From contig NZ_QMDI01000002.1 in the NCBI RefSeq assembly GCF_003336755.1, forward strand, positions 372,001 to 436,000: 64,000 nt of DNA. The letters run 5' to 3'. This document shows, piece by piece, positions 11,293 through 21,806 of the stretch; position 1 is the stretch's first letter, and every line of letters starts with the position of its first letter. The translations under genes and the position numbers were made by a program. Source of the DNA: Elioraea thermophila (ex Habib et al. 2022) (GTDB taxonomy: Bacteria > Pseudomonadota > Alphaproteobacteria > Acetobacterales > Acetobacteraceae). The notes below the pieces were generated by a model. It was not told where the DNA came from and ran no database searches. It saw nothing but the letters and a program-made list of their open reading frames with translations.

Positions 11293-12928
11293 TGACGATG
11301 GCATGGAGGCCGGAGGGCAGGGCGCGCACGGTCACACGATGGCCGCGCGCCTCGAGCAGCGGAGCGAGGCGCTCGGCCTCCGTTCCCGCTTCGAGTTCCG
11401 CCCCCGCCCCCACGGTGACGACGCGCGGGAGCTCGATCGCGGCCTGCGGGTCCATCGCCCAATCCAGGATGGCGACGAGGGTCTGCGCCACGTAGCCGAT
11501 GATGCGCGCGCCGCCGGGCGAGCCGACGACGACGCGCAGCGCGCCTTGGGGGTCGAAGACCATGGTCGGGGCCATGGAACTCCTCGGCCTCTTGCCGCCC
11601 TCGACCCGGTTGGCGACCGGCCGGCCATCGATCTCCGGGCGGAACGCGAAGTCGGTGAGCTGGTTGTTGAGCAGGAACCCCGCCGCCATCACGCGGGCGC
11701 CGAAAACGTCCTCGATCGTCGTCGTCATCGCCACCGCATTGCCCGACGAGTCGACGATGGAGAGGTGCGAGGTGCCGAACTCGCGCGCCGTGTCGTCGGG
11801 GGCGAGGCCGCCCTCGCGCCAGGGCGGGTTGCCGGGGCGGACGGTCTCCGCCGCCCGCGCCGGGTCGATCACCTGCGCGCGCACGGTGAGATAGGCGGGA
11901 TCGAGCAAGCCCCGCACGGGAACGCGCACGAAGTCGGAATCGGCGAGGTAGAGGTTGCGGTCGGCGAAGGCGAGCCGGCCGGCCTCGACCAGCCAGTGCG
12001 CCGCCTCCGCCCCGCGCGGGTCCATCGCGCCGAGCCAGGTGTGGGCGAGCAGGCCGAGGATCTGGCCCACGGCGACACCACCCGAGGAGGGCGGACCCAT
12101 GCCGCAGACGCGCCAGACACGGTAGAGCATGCACACCGGGTCGCGCTCGCGCGGGGCGTAGGCGCGCAGGTCCTCCGCGGCGAGCAGGCCAGGGTTCCAG
12201 GAAGCGCCGCGCACCGCGGCGAGGATCGCCTCCGCAATCGGCCCCTCCCTCAGCGCCTCGGCGCCGTCGCGCGCGATCGCCCGCAGCGTCTCGGCATAGG
12301 CCGGGTTGCGCAGGCGATGCCCCGCCGGCAGCGGCGACCCATCGGGAAGGAAGAAGTAGGCGCGGGCGGCAGGGTCGCGCGCCAGGCGCTCGCGGTCGGC
12401 GGCGATGGCGGCAGCAAGGCGCGGCGAGACCGGGAAGCCCTCCTCGGCGAGCGCGATCGCAGGAGCGAACAGGTCGGCCCAAGGAAGCCGCCCGTGCCGG
12501 CGATGCACGGCCTCGAGCATCGCCACCACGCCGGGCACGCCGACCGCACGGCCGCCGACCGCCGCCTCGTGGAACCCCATGGGCGAGCCGTCGGGACGAA
12601 GGAAGAGATCGGGCCCGGCGGCGCGCGGCGCGGTCTCCCGCCCGTCCCAGGCGGAGAGGGCGCGCGTCGCGGCGTCCCAGTGCAGGAGGAAGGCGCCGCC
12701 GCCGATGCCCGAGGACTGCGGCTCGACGAGGCCAAGCACCGCCTGCACGGCGACGGCGGCGTCGATCGCCGCGCCACCGCGGCGCAGCACCGCAAGCCCC
12801 GCTTCGGCGGCGAGCGGGTGGGCGGCGGCGACCATGTGGCGGGTGGCGATCTCGGGCCCGCGCGCGGCAACCGGCACCGCAACGACAGCGACCACGAACA
12901 GGGCGAGGGCGAAGCGGAGGGCGGTCAT
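11228..12928 (-). CDS. ggt: Gamma-glutamyltransferase
   Basis: Periplasmic Ntn-hydrolase that cleaves or transfers the gamma-glutamyl group of glutathione. It starts with a signal peptide (about residues 1-22, ending VAARG) and contains the conserved [12 protein letters not shown] and SSGIGGGAF stretches. The autocleavage nucleophile is Thr386 in [10 protein letters not shown], splitting the 566 aa precursor into large and small subunits as in the family. It stands alone, with a short 84-base gap to the divergent uvrB gene. Its 3-prime end overlaps the convergent membrane protein gene by 65 bases. Confidence 0.93.
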   Translation of the reverse strand: MTALRFALALFVVAVVAVPVAARGPEIATRHMVAAAHPLAAEAGLAVLRRGGAAIDAAVAVQAVLGLVEPQSSGIGGGAFLLHWDAATRALSAWDGRETAPRAAGPDLFLRPDGSPMGFHEAAVGGRAVGVPGVVAMLEAVHRRHGRLPWADLFAPAIALAEEGFPVSPRLAAAIAADRERLARDPAARAYFFLPDGSPLPAGHRLRNPAYAETLRAIARDGAEALREGPIAEAILAAVRGASWNPGLLAAEDLRAYAPRERDPVCMLYRVWRVCGMGPPSSGGVAVGQILGLLAHTWLGAMDPRGAEAAHWLVEAGRLAFADRNLYLADSDFVRVPVRGLLDPAYLTVRAQVIDPARAAETVRPGNPPWREGGLAPDDTAREFGTSHLSIVDSSGNAVAMTTTIEDVFGARVMAAGFLLNNQLTDFAFRPEIDGRPVANRVEGGKRPRSSMAPTMVFDPQGALRVVVGSPGGARIIGYVAQTLVAILDWAMDPQAAIELPRVVTVGAGAELEAGTEAERLAPLLEARGHRVTVRALPSGLHAIVITARGLEGGADPRREGVARGD

Positions 12929-13012
12929 GCTCGCGATCCTGCCCCGCCCTGGCCGCCTCCGCCATGGCCAAGGCGGGACGGCGGCCCTATCTCACGGGGC
13001 GAAGGAGACCCG

Positions 13013-15199
13013 ATGCCCCCGCACGGTCTGATCGACGTTCGCCGCCCGGTGTTCAAGCCGCCCCGGCGCCCCGCCTGGCGCGAGCGCGCACGCTTCAAGC
13101 TCGTCTCCGACTACGCGCCGTCGGGCGATCAGCCGCAGGCGATCGCCGCCCTCACCGAGGGGCTCGAGCGCGGCGAGCACGACCAGGTGCTGCTCGGCGT
13201 CACCGGCTCGGGCAAGACCTTCACCATGGCGCATGTGATCGCCAATGCCGGCCGCCCGGCGCTGATCCTCGCCCCCAACAAGACGCTCGCCGCGCAACTC
13301 TACGGCGAGATGAAGTCCTTCTTCCCGGAGAACGCGGTCGAGTACTTCGTCTCCTACTACGACTACTACCAGCCCGAAGCCTACGTCCCGCGCACCGACA
13401 CCTACATCGAGAAGGACGCGCAGATCAACGAACAGATCGACCGCATGCGCCATGCCGCCACGCGCGCCCTGCTCGAACGCCCCGATGTGATCATCGTCGC
13501 CTCGGTCTCCTGCATCTACGGCATCGGCTCGGTCGAGACCTATTCGGCGATGGTGGTGAAGGTTGCAGTCGGGGAACGGATCGATCGCGATCGGCTGCTC
13601 AGGGCGCTCGTCGAGCTGCAATACCGGCGCAACGATCTCGCCTTCGCAAGGGGATCGTTCCGCGTGCGCGGCGACGTGGTGGAGATCTTCCCCGCCCATT
13701 TCGAGGACCGCGCCTGGCGCATCTCCCTGTTCGGCGACGAGGTGGAGGCGATCCACGAGTTCGATCCCCTCACGGGCGAGCGGACAGCGAGCCTGGAGGC
13801 GATCACCGTCTACGCCAACAGCCACTACGTGACGCCGCGCCCGACCATCAGCCAGGCGATCCGGGGCATCAAGGCGGAACTGAAGGAGCGCCTCGCCGAA
13901 CTCCGCGCGCAAGGCAAGCTGCTCGAGGCCGAGCGGCTGGAGCAGCGCACCCTCTACGATCTCGAGATGCTGGAGACGACGGGCAGCTGCAAGGGCATCG
14001 AGAACTACTCGCGCTATCTGACGGGCCGCGCGCCGGGCGAACCCCCGCCCACCCTGTTCGAGTACCTGCCCGAGAACGCGATCCTGTTCGTCGACGAGAG
14101 CCACGTCACGGTGCCGCAATTGGGCGGGATGTACCGCGGCGACTTCAACCGCAAGTCCATCCTGGCCGAGTTCGGCTTCCGCCTGCCCTCCTGCGTCGAC
14201 AATCGCCCGCTCAAGTTCGAGGAGTGGGACGCGATGCGCCCCGACACGATCTTCGTCTCGGCCACGCCGGGGCCGTGGGAGCTCGAGCGCACGGGCGGGG
14301 TGTTCGTCGAGCAGGTGATCCGTCCCACAGGGCTCGTCGATCCGGTCTGCATCGTCCGCCCCGTGGAACACCAGGTCGATGATCTGCTCGCCGAGTGCAA
14401 GGCGGTGGCGGCGAAGGGCGGGCGCGTGCTGGTGACGACGCTGACCAAGAAGATGGCGGAGACGCTCACCGAATACTTGAACGACGCCGGCGTGAAGGTG
14501 CGCTACCTCCATTCGGACATCGACACGCTGGAGCGGATCGAGATCATCCGCGACCTCCGCTTGGGCGTGTTCGACGTGCTGGTGGGGATCAACCTGCTGC
14601 GCGAGGGGCTCGACATCCCGGAATGCCAGCTGGTCGCCATCTTGGATGCCGACAAGGAAGGGTTCCTGCGCTCCACCACTTCGCTGATCCAGACCATCGG
14701 CCGGGCGGCGCGCAACGTCGAGGGCCGCGTCATCCTCTACGCCGACACGATGACGGAGAGTCTGAGGCGCGCCTTGGAGGAGACGGAGCGGCGGCGAGCG
14801 AAGCAGATCGCCTGGAACGAGGCGCACGGCATCACGCCGCAGTCGGTGAAGAAGCAGGTGGCGGAGATCGTCGCTTCCGTCTACGAGCAGGACTACGTCA
14901 CCGTCGCCCCCGTCGAGCAGGGCGGGGTGGCGGAGCTCGTCGGCAAGGACCTGCGCGCGACCATCGCCGAGCTCGAGCGGAAGATGCGCGAGGCGGCGGC
15001 CGACCTCGAGTTCGAGACCGCCGCCCGGCTGCGCGACGAGATCCGCCGGCTCGAGGCGATGGAACTCGGTCTCGAGCCGCCGCCGGTGGCACGAGCACGC
15101 GCGTCGGATTGGAAGCCGAAGCCGCTCGGCCCCGGCGGCGGGGGGTACGACCCGGCCAAACGCAAGGGGGGCGGGCGGCGCGGGCGGAAAGGGCCCTGA
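13013..15199 (+). CDS. uvrB: Excinuclease ABC subunit B
   Basis: DNA damage recognition helicase of nucleotide excision repair. Motifs in order: Walker [11 protein letters not shown] (near residue 62), the beta-hairpin sequence [16 protein letters not shown], the SATPGPWE motif, GRAARN of helicase motif VI, and a C-terminal UVR domain for UvrC contact. Length 728 aa with a Lys/Arg-rich tail. The ATG at 13013 has AAGGAGA upstream. No alphaproteobacterial LexA box (GTTC-N7-GTTC or GAAC-N7-GAAC) was seen in the short upstream gap. Confidence 0.97.
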   Translation: MPPHGLIDVRRPVFKPPRRPAWRERARFKLVSDYAPSGDQPQAIAALTEGLERGEHDQVLLGVTGSGKTFTMAHVIANAGRPALILAPNKTLAAQLYGEMKSFFPENAVEYFVSYYDYYQPEAYVPRTDTYIEKDAQINEQIDRMRHAATRALLERPDVIIVASVSCIYGIGSVETYSAMVVKVAVGERIDRDRLLRALVELQYRRNDLAFARGSFRVRGDVVEIFPAHFEDRAWRISLFGDEVEAIHEFDPLTGERTASLEAITVYANSHYVTPRPTISQAIRGIKAELKERLAELRAQGKLLEAERLEQRTLYDLEMLETTGSCKGIENYSRYLTGRAPGEPPPTLFEYLPENAILFVDESHVTVPQLGGMYRGDFNRKSILAEFGFRLPSCVDNRPLKFEEWDAMRPDTIFVSATPGPWELERTGGVFVEQVIRPTGLVDPVCIVRPVEHQVDDLLAECKAVAAKGGRVLVTTLTKKMAETLTEYLNDAGVKVRYLHSDIDTLERIEIIRDLRLGVFDVLVGINLLREGLDIPECQLVAILDADKEGFLRSTTSLIQTIGRAARNVEGRVILYADTMTESLRRALEETERRRAKQIAWNEAHGITPQSVKKQVAEIVASVYEQDYVTVAPVEQGGVAELVGKDLRATIAELERKMREAAADLEFETAARLRDEIRRLEAMELGLEPPPVARARASDWKPKPLGPGGGGYDPAKRKGGGRRGRKGP

Positions 15200-15333
15200 G
15201 GCGGCACGATCGGCGTGCCAGACGGTGGCTCACGCGTCGCTGATCGGCGCTCGCCCCTCCGCACGTCCGTCGGCCCCTCGCCGGAACGGTTCGGGTGCCT
15301 TATGTCCGGCATGGCCAACCTCCGGAGCCCCGC

Positions 15334-15975
15334 ATGCTGTTCGACTTCGCCGCCATCGGCCCCGACCTCGCCTACAAGCTGCTCGTCTCCACCATCGTGC
15401 CGCGCCCGATCGCCTGGGTGACGACGGTGGATGCCGAAGGGCGGGTCAACGCCGCCCCCTACTCCTTCTTCAATGCCGTCTCCTCCGACCCCCCGGTGGT
15501 GGCGATCGGCATCGGCTCCAAAGGCAAGGGGCTGAAAGATACGGGGGAGAACATCCGCCAGACCGGCCAGTTCGTGGTGAACCTCGTCTCCGAGGAGTTG
15601 GCGGAGGCGATGAACATCACCGCGATCGACGTCGAACCCGGAGTCGATGAGCTCGCCATGGCGGGGCTGACCCCGCTCGCCTCGACCAAGGTGACGCCGC
15701 CGCGCATCGCCGAAAGCCCCGTGGCGTTGGAGTGCGAGCGGCTGGCGGTGGTGGAGGTCGGCAACGGCAAGGCGGTGGTGCTGGGGCGCGTGCTCGCCGC
15801 GCACGTGCGGGACGACTGCGTGCTGGATGCCGCCAAGGCCTACATCGACACGCCGAAACTGGGCCTGATCGGGCGCATGCACGGCCGAGGCTGGTACGCG
15901 CGCACGACGGACCGGATCGAGATCCCGCGCCTGACGGTGGCGGATTGGCAGGCGCGCCGGACGGCGGCGGAGTAG
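15334..15975 (+). CDS. Flavin reductase family protein
   Basis: FMN-binding split-barrel protein of about 213 aa in the flavoprotein oxygenase/reductase family (DIM6/NTAB group). Typical text is VPRPIAWVTTVDAEGRVNAAPYS followed by SSDPPVVAIGIG and the ENIRQTGQFVVNLV stretch. It probably reduces or uses free flavin; the partner enzyme is not apparent here. The ATG at 15334 follows a GGAG sequence; an earlier in-frame start at 15295 adds 13 unlikely residues. Its neighbours give no pathway hint. Confidence 0.85.
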   Translation: MLFDFAAIGPDLAYKLLVSTIVPRPIAWVTTVDAEGRVNAAPYSFFNAVSSDPPVVAIGIGSKGKGLKDTGENIRQTGQFVVNLVSEELAEAMNITAIDVEPGVDELAMAGLTPLASTKVTPPRIAESPVALECERLAVVEVGNGKAVVLGRVLAAHVRDDCVLDAAKAYIDTPKLGLIGRMHGRGWYARTTDRIEIPRLTVADWQARRTAAE

Positions 15976-16093
15976 CGCGCGGCGTCTCCCCGGCCGGGGC
16001 CGCGGAAGCCCGACCGGCGTCCCTCCCGGCGGATGGCGGGGAGACGGGGGCGCGACACCGGGGTTGGCCCCGGCCCAGCAGACATGCTACAAA

Positions 16094-16120
16094 TGCGACT
16101 GCAAACGACTCGCAATCGCA
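16094..16120 (+). promoter_or_regulatory. Fur-like iron box upstream of the iron permease gene
   Basis: The 15-mer TGCAAACGACTCGCA (16100-16114) lies inside a cluster of TGCGA/CGCAA words, 36 bases before the permease start. It matches 11 of 15 positions of the TGCAAGTCATTCGCA box before the iron-binding protein gene, and both resemble alphaproteobacterial Fur operators. Iron repression is inferred from the shared motif and the transporter type. Confidence 0.55.
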
Positions 16121-16150
16121 ACCGCAGACGAACCACCGACGACCCTCCCG

Positions 16151-17827
16151 GTGCCGCGCGACCTCGCCCTGCCCCTGCCACCGGCACTGCCACGCGCCGC
16201 GCCCCGGCGGGCCAACGGCTGGGTGGCGGCCGCCCTCCTCGTCGCCCTCGCGGTCGCCTCCCCCGTCCTCGCCGTCCTCGCCGGGGCCCTCGCCCCGGCG
16301 GGCGAAACCTGGCGCCATCTCGCCGGCACGCTGCTTCCCCTCTTCGTTCGTAATTCGGTGCTGCTCGCGCTCGGGGTGGGTGTGATCGTCGTGGTGCTCG
16401 GCACGGCCTGCGCCTGGCTGGTCACCACTTGCGCCTTTCCGGGCCGGCGCCTGTTCGAGGTGGCGCTGCTGTTGCCGCTTGCCGTGCCGGGCTACCTGCT
16501 CGCCTACGTCTACACCGACCTGCTCGAGTTCACCGGACCGGTGCAGAGCTGGCTGCGTGCGACCTTCGGCTGGGGCTGGGGCGAATACTGGTTCCCCGAG
16601 ATCCGCTCGCTTCCGGGCGCGATCGTGATCCTGGCCCTCGCCAACTATCCTTATGTCTATCTGCTCGCGCGGACGGCCTTCCTCGAGCAGTCCGTCTGTC
16701 TCGGCGAGGTGGCGCGCACGCTGGGGTGCGACCGGCGTGCCATGTTCCTCCGTGTGGCCCTGCCGCTGGCGCGCCCTGCCATCGCCGCCGGGGCGGGCCT
16801 TGCGCTGATGGAGACGCTCGCCGATTTCGGCGCGGTGAAGCATTTTGCCGTCGACACGTTCACCACGGGCATCTACCAGGCTTGGCTTTCCATGGGCGAC
16901 CGGGTGGCCGCCCAGCAGCTCGCCGCCTGCCTGATGGGCGTGATTGCGCTCCTGCTCGCGCTCGAGCGTCTCGCCCGCGGGCGGGCGCGGTTCCACAACA
17001 CCTCCTCCAAGCAGCAGGCGCTCGAGCGGCGGCGGCTGTCACGGGCAGCCGCGGCGGCCGCGGTGCTCATCTGTGGGCTGCCCGTGCTGGGCGGCTTCGC
17101 CGTTCCGGCCAGCGTGCTGCTGCACTTCGCCGTGACGGAGGGCGATCCGCTGCTCGGTCCCACCATCCTGCCCTTCGCGCGCAACAGCCTTATCCTCGCC
17201 GGCCTTGCCGCCCTGGTCTGCGTCGGCGCTGCCGTGCTGCTCGCCTATGCTCTGCGTACGGCCGGCGGGGTGGCGATCCGCTTCGCCGTCCGCCTCGCCT
17301 CCCTCGGCTACGCCATTCCGGGGTCGGTGATCGCCGTCGGCGTGCTCGTTCCCTTCGGCGCCTTCGACAACGCGCTCGACTCCTGGATGCGGGCGACCTT
17401 CGGCGTCTCGACGGGGCTTCTCCTGTCGGGGACGATCGCTGCCCTTGTCTTCGCCTATGTCGTGCGCTTCCTCGCCGTCGCCCTCTCCGCCGTCGAATCC
17501 GGCTTCGCCAAGATCAAACCCTCGGTGGAGGATGCCGCGCGCGTGCTCGGCCGCGGGCCCGGCCGCACGCTCCTGCAGGTGGATCTCCCCTTGCTCCGCG
17601 GCAGCCTGCTCGCCGGAGCTCTGCTGGTGTTTGTCGACACGATGAAGGAACTGCCGGCCACGCTGATCGTGCGGCCGTTCGACTTCGACACCCTCGCCGT
17701 ACGCGTCTACAACCTCGCCTCCGACGAACGCCTCGCGCAGTCCTCGACCGCCGCCCTGCTGATCGTTGCCGTCGGGCTGATCCCCGTGGTCATCCTCACC
17801 CGCGCCATGCGACGGGCCGGGCACTGA
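16151..17827 (+). CDS. Iron(III) ABC transporter permease (FbpB type)
   Basis: A 558 aa inner-membrane protein with two tandem copies of the six-helix ABC permease domain. The EAA loops are visible as EVARTLGCDRRAMFLRVALP and EDAARVLGRGPGRTLLQVDLP. This double-domain form is typical of ferric iron and thiamine-type importers. The GTG at 16151 is chosen because the longer frame would run through the Fur-like box; no clear ribosome-binding site is seen. The matching binding protein is about 4 kb away on the other strand, also behind Fur-like boxes. No ATPase gene for the system lies in the window. Confidence 0.85.
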   Translation: MPRDLALPLPPALPRAAPRRANGWVAAALLVALAVASPVLAVLAGALAPAGETWRHLAGTLLPLFVRNSVLLALGVGVIVVVLGTACAWLVTTCAFPGRRLFEVALLLPLAVPGYLLAYVYTDLLEFTGPVQSWLRATFGWGWGEYWFPEIRSLPGAIVILALANYPYVYLLARTAFLEQSVCLGEVARTLGCDRRAMFLRVALPLARPAIAAGAGLALMETLADFGAVKHFAVDTFTTGIYQAWLSMGDRVAAQQLAACLMGVIALLLALERLARGRARFHNTSSKQQALERRRLSRAAAAAAVLICGLPVLGGFAVPASVLLHFAVTEGDPLLGPTILPFARNSLILAGLAALVCVGAAVLLAYALRTAGGVAIRFAVRLASLGYAIPGSVIAVGVLVPFGAFDNALDSWMRATFGVSTGLLLSGTIAALVFAYVVRFLAVALSAVESGFAKIKPSVEDAARVLGRGPGRTLLQVDLPLLRGSLLAGALLVFVDTMKELPATLIVRPFDFDTLAVRVYNLASDERLAQSSTAALLIVAVGLIPVVILTRAMRRAGH

Positions 17828-17835
17828 GCGGCAGG

Positions 17836-18074
17836 TCAGGCCCTGCCCGGCGTCCCGGCCTGTTCGGCGACGGCGGAAGCGAGGCGGCCGAACACGGCGG
17901 CCACCGCATGCGGGCCGTGCAGCGCGACGAGACGCGGCAAGAGCGCGGCGAGCAGGGCGGCGGCTTGGGCCTCGCGTCCCACACCCGCCGCATCGAGGGC
18001 GATCAGCGCCCGCTCGATCGCCTCCACCGCCTCGGCGAAGCGCGGCGGCGGGGGACCGGAGCCGGCAAGCCCGC

Positions 18075-18078
<4 letters not shown>
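17836..18078 (-). CDS. Small hypothetical protein coupled to the CobW gene
   Basis: An 80 aa Ala/Leu-rich, probably helical protein starting at a GTG that overlaps the TGA of the upstream CobW gene in a GTGA arrangement, a strong sign of translational coupling. No known domain, signal peptide or membrane helix is recognised. Its position makes it a likely member of the Zur-controlled CobW transcript. It ends eight bases from the stop of the convergent permease gene. Confidence 0.5.
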
Positions 18079-19277
<1,199 letters not shown>

Positions 19278-19316
19278 GGTTGGAGGTCTCCCGCAGGGGT
19301 GAGGTTTGCGGCTGAC

Positions 19317-19333
19317 ATGTTATAATATAACAT
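19317..19333. promoter_or_regulatory. Zur-like operator shared by CobW and DUF1826 genes
   Basis: A perfect palindrome with two eight-base arms around one central A: ATGTTATA-A-TATAACAT. This is the form of alphaproteobacterial Zur boxes. It lies between two divergent genes known elsewhere as zinc-starvation genes. On the plus strand a TATAAT hexamer (19321-19326) is inside the palindrome, so a bound repressor would cover the -10 element. Confidence 0.8.
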
Positions 19334-19341
19334 AACACAGC

Positions 19342-19983
19342 ATGATGCGCGAGGCGACCACCCTATCCCCTGCTGCCCACGCCCGCGCCGCTCGCCACGC
19401 CGGCGTGCTGCGCACCATTCTCCACCCCGGCATCACCCTCGCGATCTGGACCCGGCCTCCGCCGCCGCGACTCTTGGACGCCACGGAGGGTCTGGCCGCC
19501 CGCGCGCCGTTCTGCCGCGTTGCGGAGGAACGGCCCGACCGGCTGGGTGCCGCCCTGGTCGCCGACCTGCCGCCGGATCCGTGCGCCCGCACCCGCCTCG
19601 CCACCGACATCGCCCGGCTTGCCCGGCTCTTCGCCGCGCTCCTCGGCACGACTGCCGTGCGCGGACGACTGGAGGCGATCGACAGCCCCGCCTGCCGGCT
19701 GTTCCACGCCGACCATGTGGGCTTGCGTCTCCTCTGCACCTACGCAGGGGCCGGCACGGAGTGGGTCCCCGATGCAGCCGTCGATCGCGCCCGTTTCGGC
19801 GACAATCGCGCCGCTCTGCGCGACCCGGCCGCCGTGCGGCGCTTGCCGCGGTTCGCGGTCGCCATCCTCAAGGGCCACGCCTGGCCGGGCAATGCCGGGC
19901 GTGGGGTGGTGCATCGGTCGCCCGATGCCTCGCCCGACCGTCCGCGGCTTCTCCTCTGTCTCGACGAGCCGGGACGGTTCTGA
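19342..19983 (+). CDS. DUF1826 domain-containing protein
   Basis: A 213 aa protein recognised as DUF1826, a family repeatedly found beside CobW-type GTPases under Zur control in proteobacteria. The conserved FHADHVGLRLLCTYAGAGTEWVP stretch (His, Asp, His, Cys) could bind metal. Function unknown. Two ATG codons, at 19342 and 19345, are possible. The TATAAT hexamer at 19321 would place the transcript start only a few bases before them, with no ribosome-binding site, so the message may be nearly leaderless. Confidence 0.8.
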   Translation: MMREATTLSPAAHARAARHAGVLRTILHPGITLAIWTRPPPPRLLDATEGLAARAPFCRVAEERPDRLGAALVADLPPDPCARTRLATDIARLARLFAALLGTTAVRGRLEAIDSPACRLFHADHVGLRLLCTYAGAGTEWVPDAAVDRARFGDNRAALRDPAAVRRLPRFAVAILKGHAWPGNAGRGVVHRSPDASPDRPRLLLCLDEPGRF

Positions 19984-19995
19984 CACGATCCGCCG

Positions 19996-20025
19996 AGAAA
20001 AAGGCGCCCCGGCTGGCGGGGCGCG
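19996..20025 (-). terminator. Rho-independent terminator of the iron-binding protein transcript
   Basis: Seven-base arms GCGCCCC/GGGGCGC (20004-20010 and 20018-20024) with a seven-base loop, followed on the minus strand by five T. It lies about 105 bases past the stop of the 149 aa gene, between convergent genes. Confidence 0.75.
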
Positions 20026-20128
20026 AGGTGGGAACGGAGCGATCGTTGGGGCGCCATGGGTGGGAACGAAGCCGGGCGCCCGGGGAGCGTCGCGGCGCCG
20101 AACGGGGCTGACGCCGCGACGATCGGGG

Positions 20129-20578
20129 TCAGGCGAGGCCGCGGCGCGGCCGGGGCACGGCGAAGGGTTCGACGCGCAGCCCGGCCCGCGCCAGCGCGGC
20201 GGCAGCCTTGGCCAACAGGGCGATCGCGCGCACCGCGAGATCGGGCGGCAGCCACTCGGCAAGCGCGCGCTGCGCCACCCAAGGCGCACCGCGCTGCAGC
20301 CCGGCGAGCGCCGCGACGAGCAGGCTCTCGTCCCGCGAGGGGGCGGGAGCGTCCGGCCGGAGCAGGCCGATCGTCTCGCGGGTGCCGAGGCGGAGGAGCG
20401 CCAGGGCGGCGAGGAAGGCTGCAGCCCCCTCGCCCGCCGCACCGGCGCGGCTCAGCACCACGGCTGCCCGGCCCGCATCGCGCGCCGCGATTCGCGCAGC
20501 AAGGAGAACGTGCGCCGTCGCCTCACCGCCGGCCTCCGACAGGGCTGCGCCCTTCTCGGCGTCGAGCGACGTCCGCAT
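20129..20578 (-). CDS. Hypothetical protein downstream of the iron-binding protein gene
   Basis: A 149 aa Ala/Leu/Arg-rich soluble protein of unknown function, probably mostly helical, possibly a degenerate helical-repeat protein. No signal peptide, membrane helix or metal motif stands out. It starts 29 bases after the iron-binding protein gene on the same strand and is followed by a good terminator, so it is probably the second gene of that iron-regulated transcript. The ATG at 20578 is assumed. Confidence 0.5.
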   Translation of the reverse strand: MRTSLDAEKGAALSEAGGEATAHVLLAARIAARDAGRAAVVLSRAGAAGEGAAAFLAALALLRLGTRETIGLLRPDAPAPSRDESLLVAALAGLQRGAPWVAQRALAEWLPPDLAVRAIALLAKAAAALARAGLRVEPFAVPRPRRGLA

Positions 20579-20607
20579 CGTGCAGCCCGCGCCGACCGGC
20601 ACTCGCC

Positions 20608-21642
20608 TCACAGCCAGCCCGCGCGCTGCATGATCATCAGCGCCTGCGGGCCGAGCTTCGCGTAGGTGGCGGCGTTCAGCCGGTCCTGCTTCCAGCGGCC
20701 CCAGGCGGCGACCTCGGGCACCACGTTCACCTCGTCCGCCACCACGGGGTACTCGTTGTTGCCGTTGGCGAACATCTCCTGCGCGCGCACCGAGGTGAGG
20801 TACTCGATGAAGCCGACCGCCGCCTCGCGGTTGGGGGCGGTGCGCACCACGCCCGCGCCCGAGATGTTGACGTGCGTGCCGCGGTCGCCCTGGTTGGGGA
20901 AGATGGCGCGGATGCGCTGTGCGGCTTCGCGTTCGCGCGGGTTGGTCGAGCGCAGGAGCCGCGCGAGATAGTAGGTGTTGGCGATGGCGATGCGGCCCTG
21001 GCCGGCAGCCACCGCGAGGATCTGCGGCGTATCTCCCCCTTGCGGCGGCCGCGCGAGATTGGCGACCACGCCCCGCGCCCAAGCCTCCAGCCCGTCGGCA
21101 CCGTTGTAGTGCAGGATCGATCCGGCAAGGGAAATGTTGTAGGGGTGGTTGGAGGTGCGGGTGAGGATGGTGTTGCGGAACGCCGGATCGGCGATGTCCT
21201 CGTAGCGCTCGATCGGCTTCGGCGGCGTCCAGTCCGCTGCCACCATCAGGATGCGCGCCCGCACCGAAAGCCCGAACCACAGCCCGTCCGGGTCGCGCAG
21301 ATGCGCGGGCACGCGGGCTTCGAGAACAGGGCTGCGCACCGGCTGCAGCAGGTTCATCTCCGCCGCGCGCACGAGACGGGCGGCATCCACCGTCACCAGC
21401 ACATCAGCTGGGGAATTCGCCCCCTCGTTGCGGATGCGCTCGATCAGCGCATCGGCCTCGCCCTCGATCAGCCGGATGCGCACGCCGGAGACGGCGGTGA
21501 AGCCGTCATAGAGCGCGCGGTCGGTGTCGTAATGGCGGGAGGAGTAGACGTTCACCACCCGCTCCTGCGCGCGCAGGACGGCGGGGGCGGCGAGCAGGCC
21601 GGCGGTGCCGGCGAGGAGGTGGCGGCGGGAGAGTGTGGGCAT
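20608..21642 (-). CDS. Iron(III) ABC transporter substrate-binding protein (FbpA type)
   Basis: Periplasmic ferric-ion receptor of 344 aa. The N terminus MPTLSRRHLLAGTAG is a Tat-like or Sec signal with cleavage near LRAQE. The mature protein begins with VVNVYSSRHYDTD, typical of the family. Iron-ligand tyrosines are Tyr38 and the Tyr224-Tyr225 pair in IANTYYLARL. The ATG at 21642 has AGGAA upstream; the longer frame would cross the Fur-like boxes. It probably pairs with the FbpB-type permease about 4 kb away and is followed by a 149 aa gene of unknown role. Confidence 0.9.
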   Translation of the reverse strand: MPTLSRRHLLAGTAGLLAAPAVLRAQERVVNVYSSRHYDTDRALYDGFTAVSGVRIRLIEGEADALIERIRNEGANSPADVLVTVDAARLVRAAEMNLLQPVRSPVLEARVPAHLRDPDGLWFGLSVRARILMVAADWTPPKPIERYEDIADPAFRNTILTRTSNHPYNISLAGSILHYNGADGLEAWARGVVANLARPPQGGDTPQILAVAAGQGRIAIANTYYLARLLRSTNPREREAAQRIRAIFPNQGDRGTHVNISGAGVVRTAPNREAAVGFIEYLTSVRAQEMFANGNNEYPVVADEVNVVPEVAAWGRWKQDRLNAATYAKLGPQALMIMQRAGWL

Positions 21643-21673
21643 CGGTCTGTTCCTGCGTCGTTGGCCGAGATCC

Positions 21674-21727
21674 AATTGCGAGTGGTTCGCATTTGCATGC
21701 GTAGCCCAGTTGCAAGTCATTCGCAAC
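21674..21727. promoter_or_regulatory. Pair of Fur-like iron boxes upstream of the FbpA gene
   Basis: Two related imperfect palindromes: TTGCGAGTGGTTCGCA (21676-21691) and GTTGCAAGTCATTCGCAAC (21709-21727), whose centres are about 34 bases apart. The inner 15-mers agree at 12 of 15 positions and resemble the box before the iron permease gene. They lie 30-85 bases before the FbpA ATG and also 80-130 bases before the divergent amidohydrolase gene, which could therefore share iron control. Confidence 0.65.
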
Positions 21728-21806
21728 TCCTTTCTCGCCGCCGCCGGTTCCGGCCGCGCCCCCGCCCCTCTACAGTCGGCGCGCCGAAGAGAGGGAACCC
21801 GAGCCG

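Noticed and set aside
15983-16047. Complementary CGTCTCCCC/GGGGAGACG words after the flavin reductase gene as a terminator
   Set aside because: The arms are about 45 bases apart and no T run follows.
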